From contig CASFSH010000167.1 of assembly GCA_949297205.1 (NCBI GenBank), positions 1-6,808 on the forward strand: a stretch of 6,808 bases of DNA, in the 5' to 3' direction. Shown here one piece after another: positions 1 through 6,799 of this stretch; the first letter of the stretch is position 1; each line of letters starts with the position of its first letter. The notes under the pieces are model-generated. The model searched no databases. It worked only from the letters and a program-made list of their open reading frames with translations, and had not been told where the DNA came from. A program made the position numbers and the translations under genes. The stretch comes from an uncultured Bacillota bacterium. GTDB taxonomy: Bacteria; Bacillota; Clostridia; UBA1381.

Positions 1-63
1 GTTTTTTTGTGGAATGAGTTTTCATTGGAAGCAATATCTTTAGATAATGCAATAGAAAGATAA
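1..63 (+). CDS. 3' end of an unrecognised gene cut by the window edge
   Basis: Frame 1 is open from the first base for 20 codons and stops at TAA 61-63; the readable end is NEFSLEAISLDNAIER. The composition is protein-like (amphipathic, ending in a charged helix-like stretch), while frames 2 and 3 stop early. An intrinsic terminator about 77 nt downstream (140-166) fits the end of a plus-strand transcription unit. Frame 2 is also open from 56 to a TGA at 149-151 and reads KRDIIKGYYDCLINIV, so the real protein could run on if there is a frameshift near 55-63. I do not recognise the family, and 20 codons are too few to assign one. Confidence 0.4.
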   Translation, partial: VFLWNEFSLEAISLDNAIER

Positions 64-139
64 AAGAGATATAATCAAAGGTTATTATGATTGCTTGATT
101 AATATTGTTAAAAACAAACAAATGTCTATGCATATAAAG

Positions 140-166
140 AAAAAGGTGTGAATTTCGCACCTTTTT
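140..166. terminator. Bidirectional intrinsic terminator
   Basis: The stem GGTGTG (145-150) pairs with CGCACC (156-161), with one G-T pair and loop AATTT. It is extended by five A (140-144) facing a T run (162-167). T tracts follow the stem on both strands, so it can end the plus-strand gene at the left edge and also anything read leftward through the AraC remnant, whose stop lies 5 nt away at 171. Confidence 0.8.
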
Positions 167-170
167 TATG

Positions 171-310
171 TTATTTTGATTTTTTTCGAAAATTACAATA
201 TATTTCTTTAAACATTGAAGGGGAAATTCCTGTATTTCTTGTAAATATCTGACGCACCCCTCTCTTGTAACATTAAAAAACAATTTGCTTATGAAATTAA
301 AATAAACATA
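171..310 (-). pseudogene. Decayed AraC-family regulator, C-terminal DNA-binding remnant
   Basis: Reading the minus strand from 272 to the TAA at 171-173 gives a 33-residue tail containing VRQIFTRNTGISPSMFKE and ending in RKKSK. This matches the end of the second helix-turn-helix of AraC/XylS regulators (pattern F-x-[KR]-x-T-G-x-[ST]-P-x-x-[FY]-[KR]), which normally sits at the C-terminus as here. An in-frame stop (273-275) lies just upstream, and no start codon or N-terminal domain is present. In another minus frame (about 310-257) the sequence reads VYFNFISKLFFNVTREG, which resembles the first helix-turn-helix (N-x-x-[YI]-x-S-[KR]-L-F-K-x-x-T-G-E). If both are real, about 45 codons between the two helix-turn-helix motifs were lost and the frame shifted near 257-262. 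The second motif is fairly certain; the first is tentative. It cannot make a functional regulator. Confidence 0.6.
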
Positions 311-311
311 T

Positions 312-396
312 AAAAAATCAAGGATTGTCATGAACTGATTAAAAGTATCATTTTTAAATATGATTTTATAATCAGTTCAATTATCCTTGATTTTTT
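312..396. terminator. Long 85-nt stem-loop, probable copA terminator
   Basis: Outer arms 312-325 and 383-396 pair perfectly over 14 bp (AAAAAATCAAGGAT with ATCCTTGATTTTTT). After an internal loop of 5 and 3 nt, arms 331-341 and 369-379 pair perfectly over 11 bp (TGAACTGATTA with TAATCAGTTCA). A weak inner stem (347-351 with 360-364) closes the top. Read leftward it lies 42 nt past the copA stop and ends in six U, so a terminator for copA is the simplest reading. It also ends in six T on the plus strand. Its length and two-part stem are unusual for a plain terminator; a small palindromic repeat element or structured RNA is possible. Confidence 0.6.
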
Positions 397-438
397 GTGA
401 ATTACCGGCTAATAAAGCATGAATTTTCACTTTTTGGA

Positions 439-645
439 TTATGAAATTGATACAACTTCATATCCGGCATCTGTTACTGCTTTTGTCAGAATATCATCCG
501 ATACATTTCCCGTAAGTGTAATAACTGCCTCTTTGGCTTCAAGATTGACCTGAGCACTTACTCCATCAAGCTCATTTAAAGCCTTTTCTACACGAGCGGA
601 ACAATGGGAACATGACATTCCGTTGATTTTCATTGTTTTGGTCAT
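439..645 (-). CDS. Possible separately translated CopZ-like chaperone inside copA
   Basis: The last 68 codons of copA, starting at Met760 (ATG at 643-645), encode a complete ferredoxin-like HMA domain starting MTKTMKINGMSCSHC, the size and layout of free CopZ copper chaperones. A strong Shine-Dalgarno sequence AAGGAG (655-660, preceded by more A) stands 9 nt ahead of this ATG, in the same frame as copA. The sequence therefore permits an independent product that would carry Cu(I) to the pump. Alternatively the site is a relic of a separate copZ gene that fused to copA when the copA stop was lost. That the domain binds copper is known for the family; that it is made alone is inference. Confidence 0.4.
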   Translation of the reverse strand: MTKTMKINGMSCSHCSARVEKALNELDGVSAQVNLEAKEAVITLTGNVSDDILTKAVTDAGYEVVSIS

Positions 646-2922
646 AACGGACATCTCCTTTTTATTATTTATTTTTATTTTTTCCGGCTTAAAACGTGTT
701 AACCTTAATGCATTGGAAACCACAAACAAGGAACTGATACTCATTGCAAAGGCTCCGAACATTGGACTTAACAAAATATTAAATGCAGGATAATAAACTC
801 CGGCAGCAAGAGGGATCCCAATTACGTTATAAAAGAAAGCCCAAAAAAGATTTTCTTTTATATTTTTTACTGTGGCACGGCTTAGTTTTATAGCATTAAC
901 CACATCATACGGATCACTTTTTGTCAAAACCACATCAGCGGAATCAATGGCAATTTCTGTCCCTGCCCCGATTGCAATACCAACATCTGCACGCATAAGT
1001 GCAGGTGCATCATTTATTCCGTCCCCAATCATAACAACTTTTTTGCCGTCTGCCTGCAATTTTTGAATATGATTATCTTTATCGGCGGGAAGAACTTCGG
1101 AAATAACGCTGTCAAAGCCTGCTTCATTTTTAACAAATTCCGCAGCTTTTTTATTATCGCCGGTCAATAATACTGTTTTAATGTGCATTTTTTTCAAAGC
1201 AGCAACAGCTTTTTTTGAATTGTCTTTTAGGGTATCGCTGAGACCGGCTATTGCCGCAAGGCTGTTGTCGATGGCAAGATAAATTACTGTCTTACCTGAA
1301 TTATACAGCTCTTCTGCGCTATTTGAATATTTAGTAATATCTACTTTATACTCATTCATCATTTTTGCATTTCCCGCAAGAATTTGCTTCCCCGTACAAA
1401 TACATTTAATTCCCATGCCGTCAAGTTCTTCGTAATTTTCGGCATTATAAGTGTCAATGTCAAGACTGGAAACAATTGCCTGTGCAAGGGGATGTGAGGA
1501 CATTTTTTCACATGAAGCAAGGTATTTTTTTGAATCATTTTCAGATACGTTTCCGCACACAATAAAATCCGTAAGTTTTGGCGTACCGTTAGTAACCGTA
1601 CCTGTCTTATCCATAACAACAATATCTGTATTATTCAACAATTCCAGTGCTTCAGCTGATTTAATCAATATTCCGTAATTTGCACCTCGTCCCGTACCTG
1701 CCATAACGGCAGTAGGCGTTGCAAGTCCCAATGCACAGGGACAAGATATAACCAGAACACAAACAGCACAGGAAATGGCAAAACTGACGTCTTTACCGGC
1801 AATTAACCAAACTGCAGCGGTTATTATTGCTATACCTATTACGATAGGGACAAAAATTCCGCTGATTTTGTCAGCAAGTCTTGAAATAGGCGCTTTGCCG
1901 GAAGAAGCCTCTTCCACAAGAGAAATTATTTTTGATAATGTGGTGTCGCTTCCGACTCTTTCACATCTGACAACTACATAACCGGATTTACATACGGTTG
2001 CGGTTGTAACTTTATCACCTGCTTTTTTCTCTTTGGGCATACTTTCTCCTGTGATTGCCGATTCATCAACCGTGCAATTACCTTCTGTAATTTCCCCGTC
2101 GGCAGGTATTGTTTCTCCTGATTTTATTATAACCATATCCGATACATTAAGTTCAGAGGTTTTAACCTGAATTTCTTTGCCGTTTCTGATAACTCTTGCG
2201 GTATCCGGCGACAGTCTGATCAGCTTTTCAATTGCAGCTGCTGTTTTCTTTTTGGATCCTTCTTCGAGATATTTTCCGATTGAGATTAATGTGAGAATCA
2301 TTGCAGATGATTCAAAATAAAGTTCGTGTGCATATGCATGAACAATATTCATATCGTCAGTGTAATATCCGTAACTGATCATATAAATTGCGAAAATTCC
2401 GTAAACAAGTCCGGCAGAAGAACCGAGAGCAATCAGAGAATCCATGTTCGGAGCGAGTTTTATAAGCCTTGAAAATCCGTTTTTATAATAGTGACTGTTT
2501 ATTATTATCACCGGAAGTGTTAATAAAAATTGAGTAAAAGCAAATGGAAAAGGGCTTTGTAAAAATTCCGGGAGAGGCAGATTTATCATGTGCCCCATGG
2601 ATACATACATAAGCAGTATTAAAAAAATTATTGATGCAATAAGACTTTTAAGTTTGTCTTTATGATTTTTTTGCGTTGCATCATTTTCCTTCTCTTTGCT
2701 TTCTTGTCCGTTATCGGCTGATTCCGCACCGTAACCTGCGTCCTCAACCGTTTTTATTATGCCCGAAATATCTAAAATATTTTCGTCAAATTCTACCACC
2801 ATGGAATTTGTTAAAAGATTTACTTGAACGGATTTTACTCCATTAAGTTTTGAAACTGCACTTTCAACATGTGCACTGCATGCAGAACAGGTCATGTTGA
2901 ATACATTAAATTTTGATTTCAT
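439..2922 (-). CDS. copA: Cu(+)-exporting P1B-type ATPase, HMA domains at both ends
   Basis: This inner-membrane pump uses ATP to expel Cu(I) from the cytoplasm. The 827-residue protein shows, in order: N-terminal HMA domain with MTCSAC (10-15); a charged linker (about 66-92); four membrane segments (about 92-110, 126-142, 160-182, 201-217); actuator TGES (291-294); two more segments with the CPC copper site (394-396); phosphorylation motif DKTGT (438-442); SSHP (475-478) in the nucleotide domain; TGDN (587-590); GDGINDAP (633-640); last two segments with YN (698-699) and M727-S728-x-S730, typical of Cu(I) pumps; and a C-terminal HMA domain with MSCSHC (769-774). All catalytic residues are intact. 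The start is supported by AAAGGAGGT at 2926-2934. Usual CopA proteins have 700-830 residues; the C-terminal HMA is the extra part and resembles a fused CopZ. I see no CopY or CsoR operator and no linked regulator. Confidence 0.97.
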   Translation of the reverse strand: MKSKFNVFNMTCSACSAHVESAVSKLNGVKSVQVNLLTNSMVVEFDENILDISGIIKTVEDAGYGAESADNGQESKEKENDATQKNHKDKLKSLIASIIFLILLMYVSMGHMINLPLPEFLQSPFPFAFTQFLLTLPVIIINSHYYKNGFSRLIKLAPNMDSLIALGSSAGLVYGIFAIYMISYGYYTDDMNIVHAYAHELYFESSAMILTLISIGKYLEEGSKKKTAAAIEKLIRLSPDTARVIRNGKEIQVKTSELNVSDMVIIKSGETIPADGEITEGNCTVDESAITGESMPKEKKAGDKVTTATVCKSGYVVVRCERVGSDTTLSKIISLVEEASSGKAPISRLADKISGIFVPIVIGIAIITAAVWLIAGKDVSFAISCAVCVLVISCPCALGLATPTAVMAGTGRGANYGILIKSAEALELLNNTDIVVMDKTGTVTNGTPKLTDFIVCGNVSENDSKKYLASCEKMSSHPLAQAIVSSLDIDTYNAENYEELDGMGIKCICTGKQILAGNAKMMNEYKVDITKYSNSAEELYNSGKTVIYLAIDNSLAAIAGLSDTLKDNSKKAVAALKKMHIKTVLLTGDNKKAAEFVKNEAGFDSVISEVLPADKDNHIQKLQADGKKVVMIGDGINDAPALMRADVGIAIGAGTEIAIDSADVVLTKSDPYDVVNAIKLSRATVKNIKENLFWAFFYNVIGIPLAAGVYYPAFNILLSPMFGAFAMSISSLFVVSNALRLTRFKPEKIKINNKKEMSVMTKTMKINGMSCSHCSARVEKALNELDGVSAQVNLEAKEAVITLTGNVSDDILTKAVTDAGYEVVSIS
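643..660 (-). promoter_or_regulatory. In-frame ribosome binding site and start within copA
   Basis: On the minus strand AAGGAG is followed by ATGTCCGTT and then ATG. The 9-nt spacing is in the working range for translation initiation. The site lies exactly at the joint between the pump's last membrane helix region and the C-terminal HMA domain, where an intergenic ribosome binding site would sit if copA and copZ were two genes. The codons read K-E-M-S-V-M in the copA frame. Confidence 0.55.
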
Positions 2923-2958
2923 GTTACCTCCTTTAAAAATTTTTAAAATTTATTTATA

Positions 2959-2987
2959 TTGACAATGTATAAAAAATAATGTAGAAT
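2959..2987 (+). promoter_or_regulatory. Sigma-A-type promoter for the exonuclease gene
   Basis: A perfect -35 TTGACA (2959-2964) is followed by a 17-bp spacer and the -10 TAGAAT (2982-2987), one mismatch from consensus. Transcription would begin near 2994, about 30 nt ahead of the ATG at 3024, with an AGGAAG ribosome binding site at 3012-3017 in that leader. The promoter lies in the 101-bp gap shared with the divergent copA gene. I could not find an equally good promoter for copA on the other strand. Confidence 0.75.
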
Positions 2988-3023
2988 ATCTTTATTATTT
3001 TATTTAATGTTAGGAAGATTTTA

Positions 3024-3650
3024 ATGAATTTTGTGGCAATTGATTTTGAAACTGCTTCTTCCGGGCAAAACGGTATATGTTCTGTAGGAATCTGTACGGT
3101 TACTGACAATAAGGTGATTGAATGTAAGGAAATATTGGTAAAACCGGATCCGTTTGAATTTAACGAATATAATATAGCCATACACCATATCACTCCTGAG
3201 ATGGTAATAAATGAACCTGATTTTGCACATTTATGGAACGAAATTATCCCTTATCTGAATGATAGGATTGTTATTGCTCACAATGCGGAATTTGATGTGG
3301 GAACATTGCTGAATACTCTTGATTATTTTAATATAGAATATCCCACGTTTGATTATTTATGTACCGTTAAAATGTCTCAGAAAGTATATCCCGAATTAAA
3401 AAGCCATAGGTTAAACAGTCTTGCCGAAGAAATGGGAATTGATTTTAATCATCATCAGGCAGGAGATGACGCATATGTATGCGCAGAAATATTTTTAAGA
3501 ATTGTGAAAGAATTAAAACTGACAGATTTGAATGATGTTGAAGAAAAATTACAAATAGGTGTAGGTCATATATTCCCAGGACATCATATTCCCTGTACAA
3601 AAAACAGAAAGAAAAATAAATCTGCAGTAAAAAAAACAGCCCAAAAATGA
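3024..3650 (+). CDS. DnaQ-like DEDDh 3'-5' exonuclease
   Basis: This 208-residue protein is a stand-alone exonuclease of the DnaQ/RNase T superfamily, which removes nucleotides from 3' ends of DNA or RNA using two metal ions. The four acidic metal ligands and the catalytic histidine are visible: D7 and E9 in IDFET (Exo I), D91 in AHNAEFD (Exo II), and H144 with D149 in HQAGDDA (Exo III, H-x4-D, making it DEDDh). The domain fills residues 1-165; a basic Lys-rich tail (192-208) may help bind nucleic acid. There is no polymerase, helicase or BRCT domain, so it is closer to small PolC-epsilon-like exonucleases than to replicative polymerase. The start has an AGGAAG site and a clear promoter. Its true substrate (DNA repair, mismatch removal or RNA) cannot be told from sequence. 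It is divergent from copA and codirectional with the GH3 gene 136 nt downstream. Confidence 0.9.
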   Translation: MNFVAIDFETASSGQNGICSVGICTVTDNKVIECKEILVKPDPFEFNEYNIAIHHITPEMVINEPDFAHLWNEIIPYLNDRIVIAHNAEFDVGTLLNTLDYFNIEYPTFDYLCTVKMSQKVYPELKSHRLNSLAEEMGIDFNHHQAGDDAYVCAEIFLRIVKELKLTDLNDVEEKLQIGVGHIFPGHHIPCTKNRKKNKSAVKKTAQK

Positions 3651-3716
3651 AAACCAATTCTTTTTATCTAGTGCATTTTATATTATAAAAATACAGCAAA
3701 TATATTATATCATTTT

Positions 3717-3747
3717 AAATAAAAAAAAGCAAGTAATTTTTTTATTT
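3717..3747 (+). terminator. A/T-only hairpin in the exonuclease-GH3 gap, weak terminator candidate
   Basis: AAATAAAAAAA (3717-3727) and TTTTTTTATTT (3737-3747) pair over 11 bp around a 9-nt loop. The stem has no G-C pair, so it would be a weak terminator and may be just AT-rich spacer. The gap 3651-3786 otherwise shows no convincing -35/-10 pair, so the GH3 gene may be read partly from the exonuclease promoter. Confidence 0.25.
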
Positions 3748-3786
3748 TTAATTTGTAAAATACCTATAAAAGGAGAGAAGCCGGAA

Positions 3787-5832
3787 ATGGATAAAGTAAT
3801 TAATGATATTTTGAAAAAAATGACATTTGAACAGAAAGCTGCAATGTTGACGGGAGAAAATAGTTATACAACGTCATTTGAAGATTTGCAAATTCCTTCT
3901 GTTCATGTAATTGATGGGCCTAACGGAATAAGAAAAGGTAAGTACATAATGGACGGCGGCGGAGTATGCATACCCTGTGCCGCACTGATAGGCGCAAGCT
4001 GGGATAAAGATATGTCGTATTTTGCAGGACAGGTTTTGGGTGCCGATTGTGTAAATGAAAATGAAGCATTGTTACTTGCTCCGGGTGTTAATATGAAAAG
4101 AACACCTTATTGCGGAAGAAATTTTGAGTATTATTCCGAAGATCCTGTATTATCAGGTGAGTTGGGCGCCGCATTTATAAACGGTCTGGACAGCATGGGA
4201 ATAGGCGCAAGCCTGAAACATTATGCGATGAATAATCAGGAACTTGACAGATTATTTATAAATGCTGATGTTGATGAAAGGACAATGCGTGAATATTATC
4301 TTAAGGTGTTTGAAATTGTATTAAAAAACAGTAAGCCTGATATGGTTATGAATTCATACAACAAAGTATGCGGTATTTGGGCATCAGAAAATAAATTCCT
4401 TTTAAAAGATATACTGAGAGATGAATTTAACTTTGAGGGACTGGTTATTTCAGATTGGGGTTCTGTACATGATATTTCCAAAAGTGTTCATGCAGGGCTT
4501 GATCTTCAGATGCCATACAATAAAGACATAGAGGAACAATTAAGACATGGCCTGGAAAAAGGAACAGTTACCATGGAGGATATAGACCGTGCGGTAACGA
4601 ATGTTCTTAAATTTGTATTTAAAAGAGCGGGTAAAAAGGAAAGTTTGGGAAATATCCGTGAAAAACAGCATGAAAACGCTCAGAGACTTGCAGCAGAAGG
4701 TATGGTGCTGTTAAAAAATGATGACAATGTACTTCCGGTAAACGGCAAGAAGTACAAGAAAATCGCAGTCTATGGACAGCACGCACAAATTCCTGTAATA
4801 TGCGGTTCAGGCAGTGCAAGGATGACAATTCCTGAAAAATATACCGATTCACCTATAGAATTTATCAGGAAATATGCTCAAGAAGAGAACATAGAATTAA
4901 TTTATTCTTCTTTAAATGACGAAAAATATATAGGAGCAGAAATTGTTGGTGATATTAATAAAATGAATAAAAATGATGTGGATCTCATCATTGTATTTGC
5001 AGGAGATAATTTCGGTGCGGAAACGGAAACAGAATACTGGGATCGTGAAAGTCTGCAGCTGCCGAATTATACCAACGGAATGATTAGATCTGCCTGTGAA
5101 GCGTGCGATAATGTGGTTGTTGTATTTAATACGGGAAGTGCAGTTGTTCCCGTTAGATGGCATAACGAAATAAAGGGTGCTGTGACAATGTGGTATCCCG
5201 GAGAGGGTGGAGGAAAAGCTATAGCTGATATTCTTTTTGGAAAAATAAATCCGTCCGCAAAACTTTCGGAAACTTTTCCGAAAAAAGCAAGAGAGGATAT
5301 GGATGTATGCGGTGACAAATATAAAACCTGGTACAAAGAGGGAATTTTTGCCGGATACAGATACTATGACAATCATCCCGAAGAAGTATGGTTCCCATTC
5401 GGACACGGTCTTTCCTATACAAGTTTTAGCTACAGTGATTTAAAACTGAGTAAAACTTTTTCTGATAAAGAGAAAGATCAGCTTACGGTAAGTTTTAAGG
5501 TGAAAAACATCGGTGAAATACCCGGAAAAGAAATTGCACAGTTATATATCGGACAAATTAACAGCATTGTGACACGTCCTTTAAAAGAACTTAAAAGATT
5601 TAAAAAAATCGAATTAAATTCAGGTGAAGAAAAAACAATTCAGTTTACAATAAATCATTCTGATTTGGCCTATTATAATATTTGTTTAAGACAATGGCAC
5701 GTTGAAAGCGGAACCTATGAAATATATGTGGGTTCGTCATCGCAGGATATAAAACTAAGTCAACAGTATAAAATAAAATATGATTACGATTATACTATAG
5801 GAGCGCCTAAGGGGAAATTGACAATGGCATAA
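3787..5832 (+). CDS. Glycoside hydrolase family 3, beta-glucosidase-like, cytoplasmic
   Basis: A retaining beta-glycosidase, 681 residues, probably acting on imported beta-glucosides or similar oligosaccharides. The N-terminal barrel (about 1-280) carries IDGPNGIR (42-49), GRNFEYYSEDP (110-120), the substrate-binding KH (144-145) and the nucleophile D223 in ISDWGS. The alpha/beta sandwich domain (about 300-500) carries the likely acid/base E416 in TEYWDR, where many relatives have E-G-x-D-R. A fibronectin-III-like domain (about 535-655) begins after FPFGHGLSYT. The protein lacks the PA14 insert that lengthens some relatives to over 800 residues, and has no signal peptide or membrane segment, so it acts in the cytosol. 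The start is set by AAAGGAGA (3769-3776), spaced 11 nt from AGGAG to ATG, slightly long. No transporter or sugar regulator is nearby to name the substrate; beta-glucosidase is the default, but beta-xylosidase or mixed activity is possible. Confidence 0.93.
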   Translation: MDKVINDILKKMTFEQKAAMLTGENSYTTSFEDLQIPSVHVIDGPNGIRKGKYIMDGGGVCIPCAALIGASWDKDMSYFAGQVLGADCVNENEALLLAPGVNMKRTPYCGRNFEYYSEDPVLSGELGAAFINGLDSMGIGASLKHYAMNNQELDRLFINADVDERTMREYYLKVFEIVLKNSKPDMVMNSYNKVCGIWASENKFLLKDILRDEFNFEGLVISDWGSVHDISKSVHAGLDLQMPYNKDIEEQLRHGLEKGTVTMEDIDRAVTNVLKFVFKRAGKKESLGNIREKQHENAQRLAAEGMVLLKNDDNVLPVNGKKYKKIAVYGQHAQIPVICGSGSARMTIPEKYTDSPIEFIRKYAQEENIELIYSSLNDEKYIGAEIVGDINKMNKNDVDLIIVFAGDNFGAETETEYWDRESLQLPNYTNGMIRSACEACDNVVVVFNTGSAVVPVRWHNEIKGAVTMWYPGEGGGKAIADILFGKINPSAKLSETFPKKAREDMDVCGDKYKTWYKEGIFAGYRYYDNHPEEVWFPFGHGLSYTSFSYSDLKLSKTFSDKEKDQLTVSFKVKNIGEIPGKEIAQLYIGQINSIVTRPLKELKRFKKIELNSGEEKTIQFTINHSDLAYYNICLRQWHVESGTYEIYVGSSSQDIKLSQQYKIKYDYDYTIGAPKGKLTMA

Positions 5833-5869
5833 AAAACAGAGTGAGGGTAATGCCTTCACTCTGTTTTTT
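5831..5869. terminator. Bidirectional terminator shared by two convergent genes
   Basis: AAAAAACAGAGTGAGG (5831-5846) pairs with CCTTCACTCTGTTTTTT (5853-5869), with one bulged T and a 6-nt loop. On each strand the stem ends in a T run. The left arm starts inside the GH3 stop codon (TAA 5830-5832) and the right T run reaches the phospholipase stop (5868-5870 on the minus strand), so one element closes both convergent transcripts. Confidence 0.93.
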
Positions 5870-6728
5870 ATTTAGCAGTTTTTAAAAAGGAAATGATGCT
5901 GTTTATATTCTTTTTTGCGTCACTGATTCCGAGATCATATACTCTTTGGAGATTTTCTGGATTTTTTTCCATTCTTCCTATGGTTATAGGTAGTGAAGGA
6001 CGGATAATAAATGCCTTTTTGTCTTTTTCAAGACGTTTCAATTCTTCAACTCCGGTATTATACATTTCATGACGCATTTTTAATTTTTCTTTAAATTCGG
6101 GATATTTGCTGTAGAATAAATTTATCATAGCAGCAGACATGGGTTTTTTTCTGTAATTCATATCACGTGTGAGTATAACGACAATTTTATCATAACCTAT
6201 ATCAAAAAGATATTTGTAAGGAATACTGTCCGTAACACCGCCGTCAAGGTAAAGATGCCCGTCTATTTCAACAGGTTTTGATACAAAAGGCATTGATGCG
6301 GAAGCACGTAATACATCCATTTGTTTAAACACGTCATCAATTTTTATATACTCCGGCATACCGTTTTCCATATTTGTTATAACCGCATAAAAAGGAGTTT
6401 TAGAACGCTTGTATGCTTCATTATCAAAAATATCCAATTGATAGGGAACAATATTGTATGCAAATTCAGTATTTATTAAATTGCCTGTTTTAAGAAGCGA
6501 ACCTAATCCCATATACCTTTTATCTTTATTAAATCTCTGGCTGTAACGAAGACTTCTGCCTCTTTGAGATGATAAAAAATTAACACCGAAAAGAGCACCG
6601 GCAGAAACGCCTATTATGCCGTCAAATGCAATTTCATTATCAAGTAAAATGTCCAGAACGCCTGAAGTATACATTCCACGCATTGCTCCGCCTTCCAAAA
6701 CAAGACCTGTTTTCATTATATTATTCAT
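5868..6728 (-). CDS. Patatin-like phospholipase family protein
   Basis: A 286-residue patatin-fold serine hydrolase, expected to cleave acyl esters of phospholipids or related lipids with a Ser-Asp dyad. Visible motifs are the oxyanion loop GGAMRG (13-18), the nucleophile elbow GVSAG with S42 (40-44), and the catalytic D162 in the DGG motif (162-164). The N-terminal two thirds is the patatin domain; residues about 190-286 form a helical, basic tail like that of the small YjjU-type bacterial patatin proteins. There is no signal peptide or membrane segment, so it is cytoplasmic or membrane-associated. The start is uncertain: AAAGGA (6730-6735) is only 1 nt from the first ATG (6726-6728) and 13 nt from the second (Met5, 6714-6716), and MKTGLVLEGG is the usual beginning of this family. 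Its own promoter lies upstream. Its substrate is not known from sequence. Confidence 0.92.
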   Translation of the reverse strand: MNNIMKTGLVLEGGAMRGMYTSGVLDILLDNEIAFDGIIGVSAGALFGVNFLSSQRGRSLRYSQRFNKDKRYMGLGSLLKTGNLINTEFAYNIVPYQLDIFDNEAYKRSKTPFYAVITNMENGMPEYIKIDDVFKQMDVLRASASMPFVSKPVEIDGHLYLDGGVTDSIPYKYLFDIGYDKIVVILTRDMNYRKKPMSAAMINLFYSKYPEFKEKLKMRHEMYNTGVEELKRLEKDKKAFIIRPSLPITIGRMEKNPENLQRVYDLGISDAKKNINSIISFLKTAK

Positions 6729-6771
6729 ATCCTTTCAGAAGTATAATTGTTTTACAAAAAATAACAATATA

Positions 6772-6799
6772 ATTATATCATTTTTTTCATATTTTTCAA
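6772..6799 (-). promoter_or_regulatory. Promoter of the patatin-like gene
   Basis: On the minus strand TTGAAA (6799-6794) is followed by a 16-bp spacer and a perfect TATAAT (6777-6772). Transcription would start near 6765, giving a leader of about 37 nt before the first ATG at 6728. The 16-bp spacer is one short of ideal. Confidence 0.65.

Noticed and set aside
872..1981. Open frames of 64-75 codons on the plus strand opposite copA
   Set aside because: They mirror the conserved coding sequence of the ATPase and have no matching Shine-Dalgarno or known motif.
2961..2972. Possible CopY operator (TACAnnTGTA) near ACAATGTAT in the copA leader
   Set aside because: The two half-sites are not spaced or ordered as in the cop box; only partial, AT-rich resemblance remains.
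3021..3230. Small minus-strand frames overlapping the 5' part of the exonuclease gene and the copA leader
   Set aside because: No domain, no ribosome binding site of note, and they lie opposite the conserved Exo I region of a real gene.
3661..3710. Possible -10 boxes (TATTAT, TATATTATAT) ahead of the GH3 gene
   Set aside because: No acceptable -35 at 16-18 bp; such boxes are expected by chance in DNA this rich in A and T.
4912..5406. A 164-codon open frame on the minus strand within the GH3 gene
   Set aside because: It lies wholly antisense to a well-supported enzyme gene, has no ribosome binding site I can see and no recognisable domain; it is a shadow of the GH3 codon pattern.
6740..6762. 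Alternative patatin promoter TTGTTA-16-TATACT on the minus strand
   Set aside because: Its start point would fall at the ribosome binding site, leaving almost no leader; the TTGAAA-16-TATAAT pair upstream is better.
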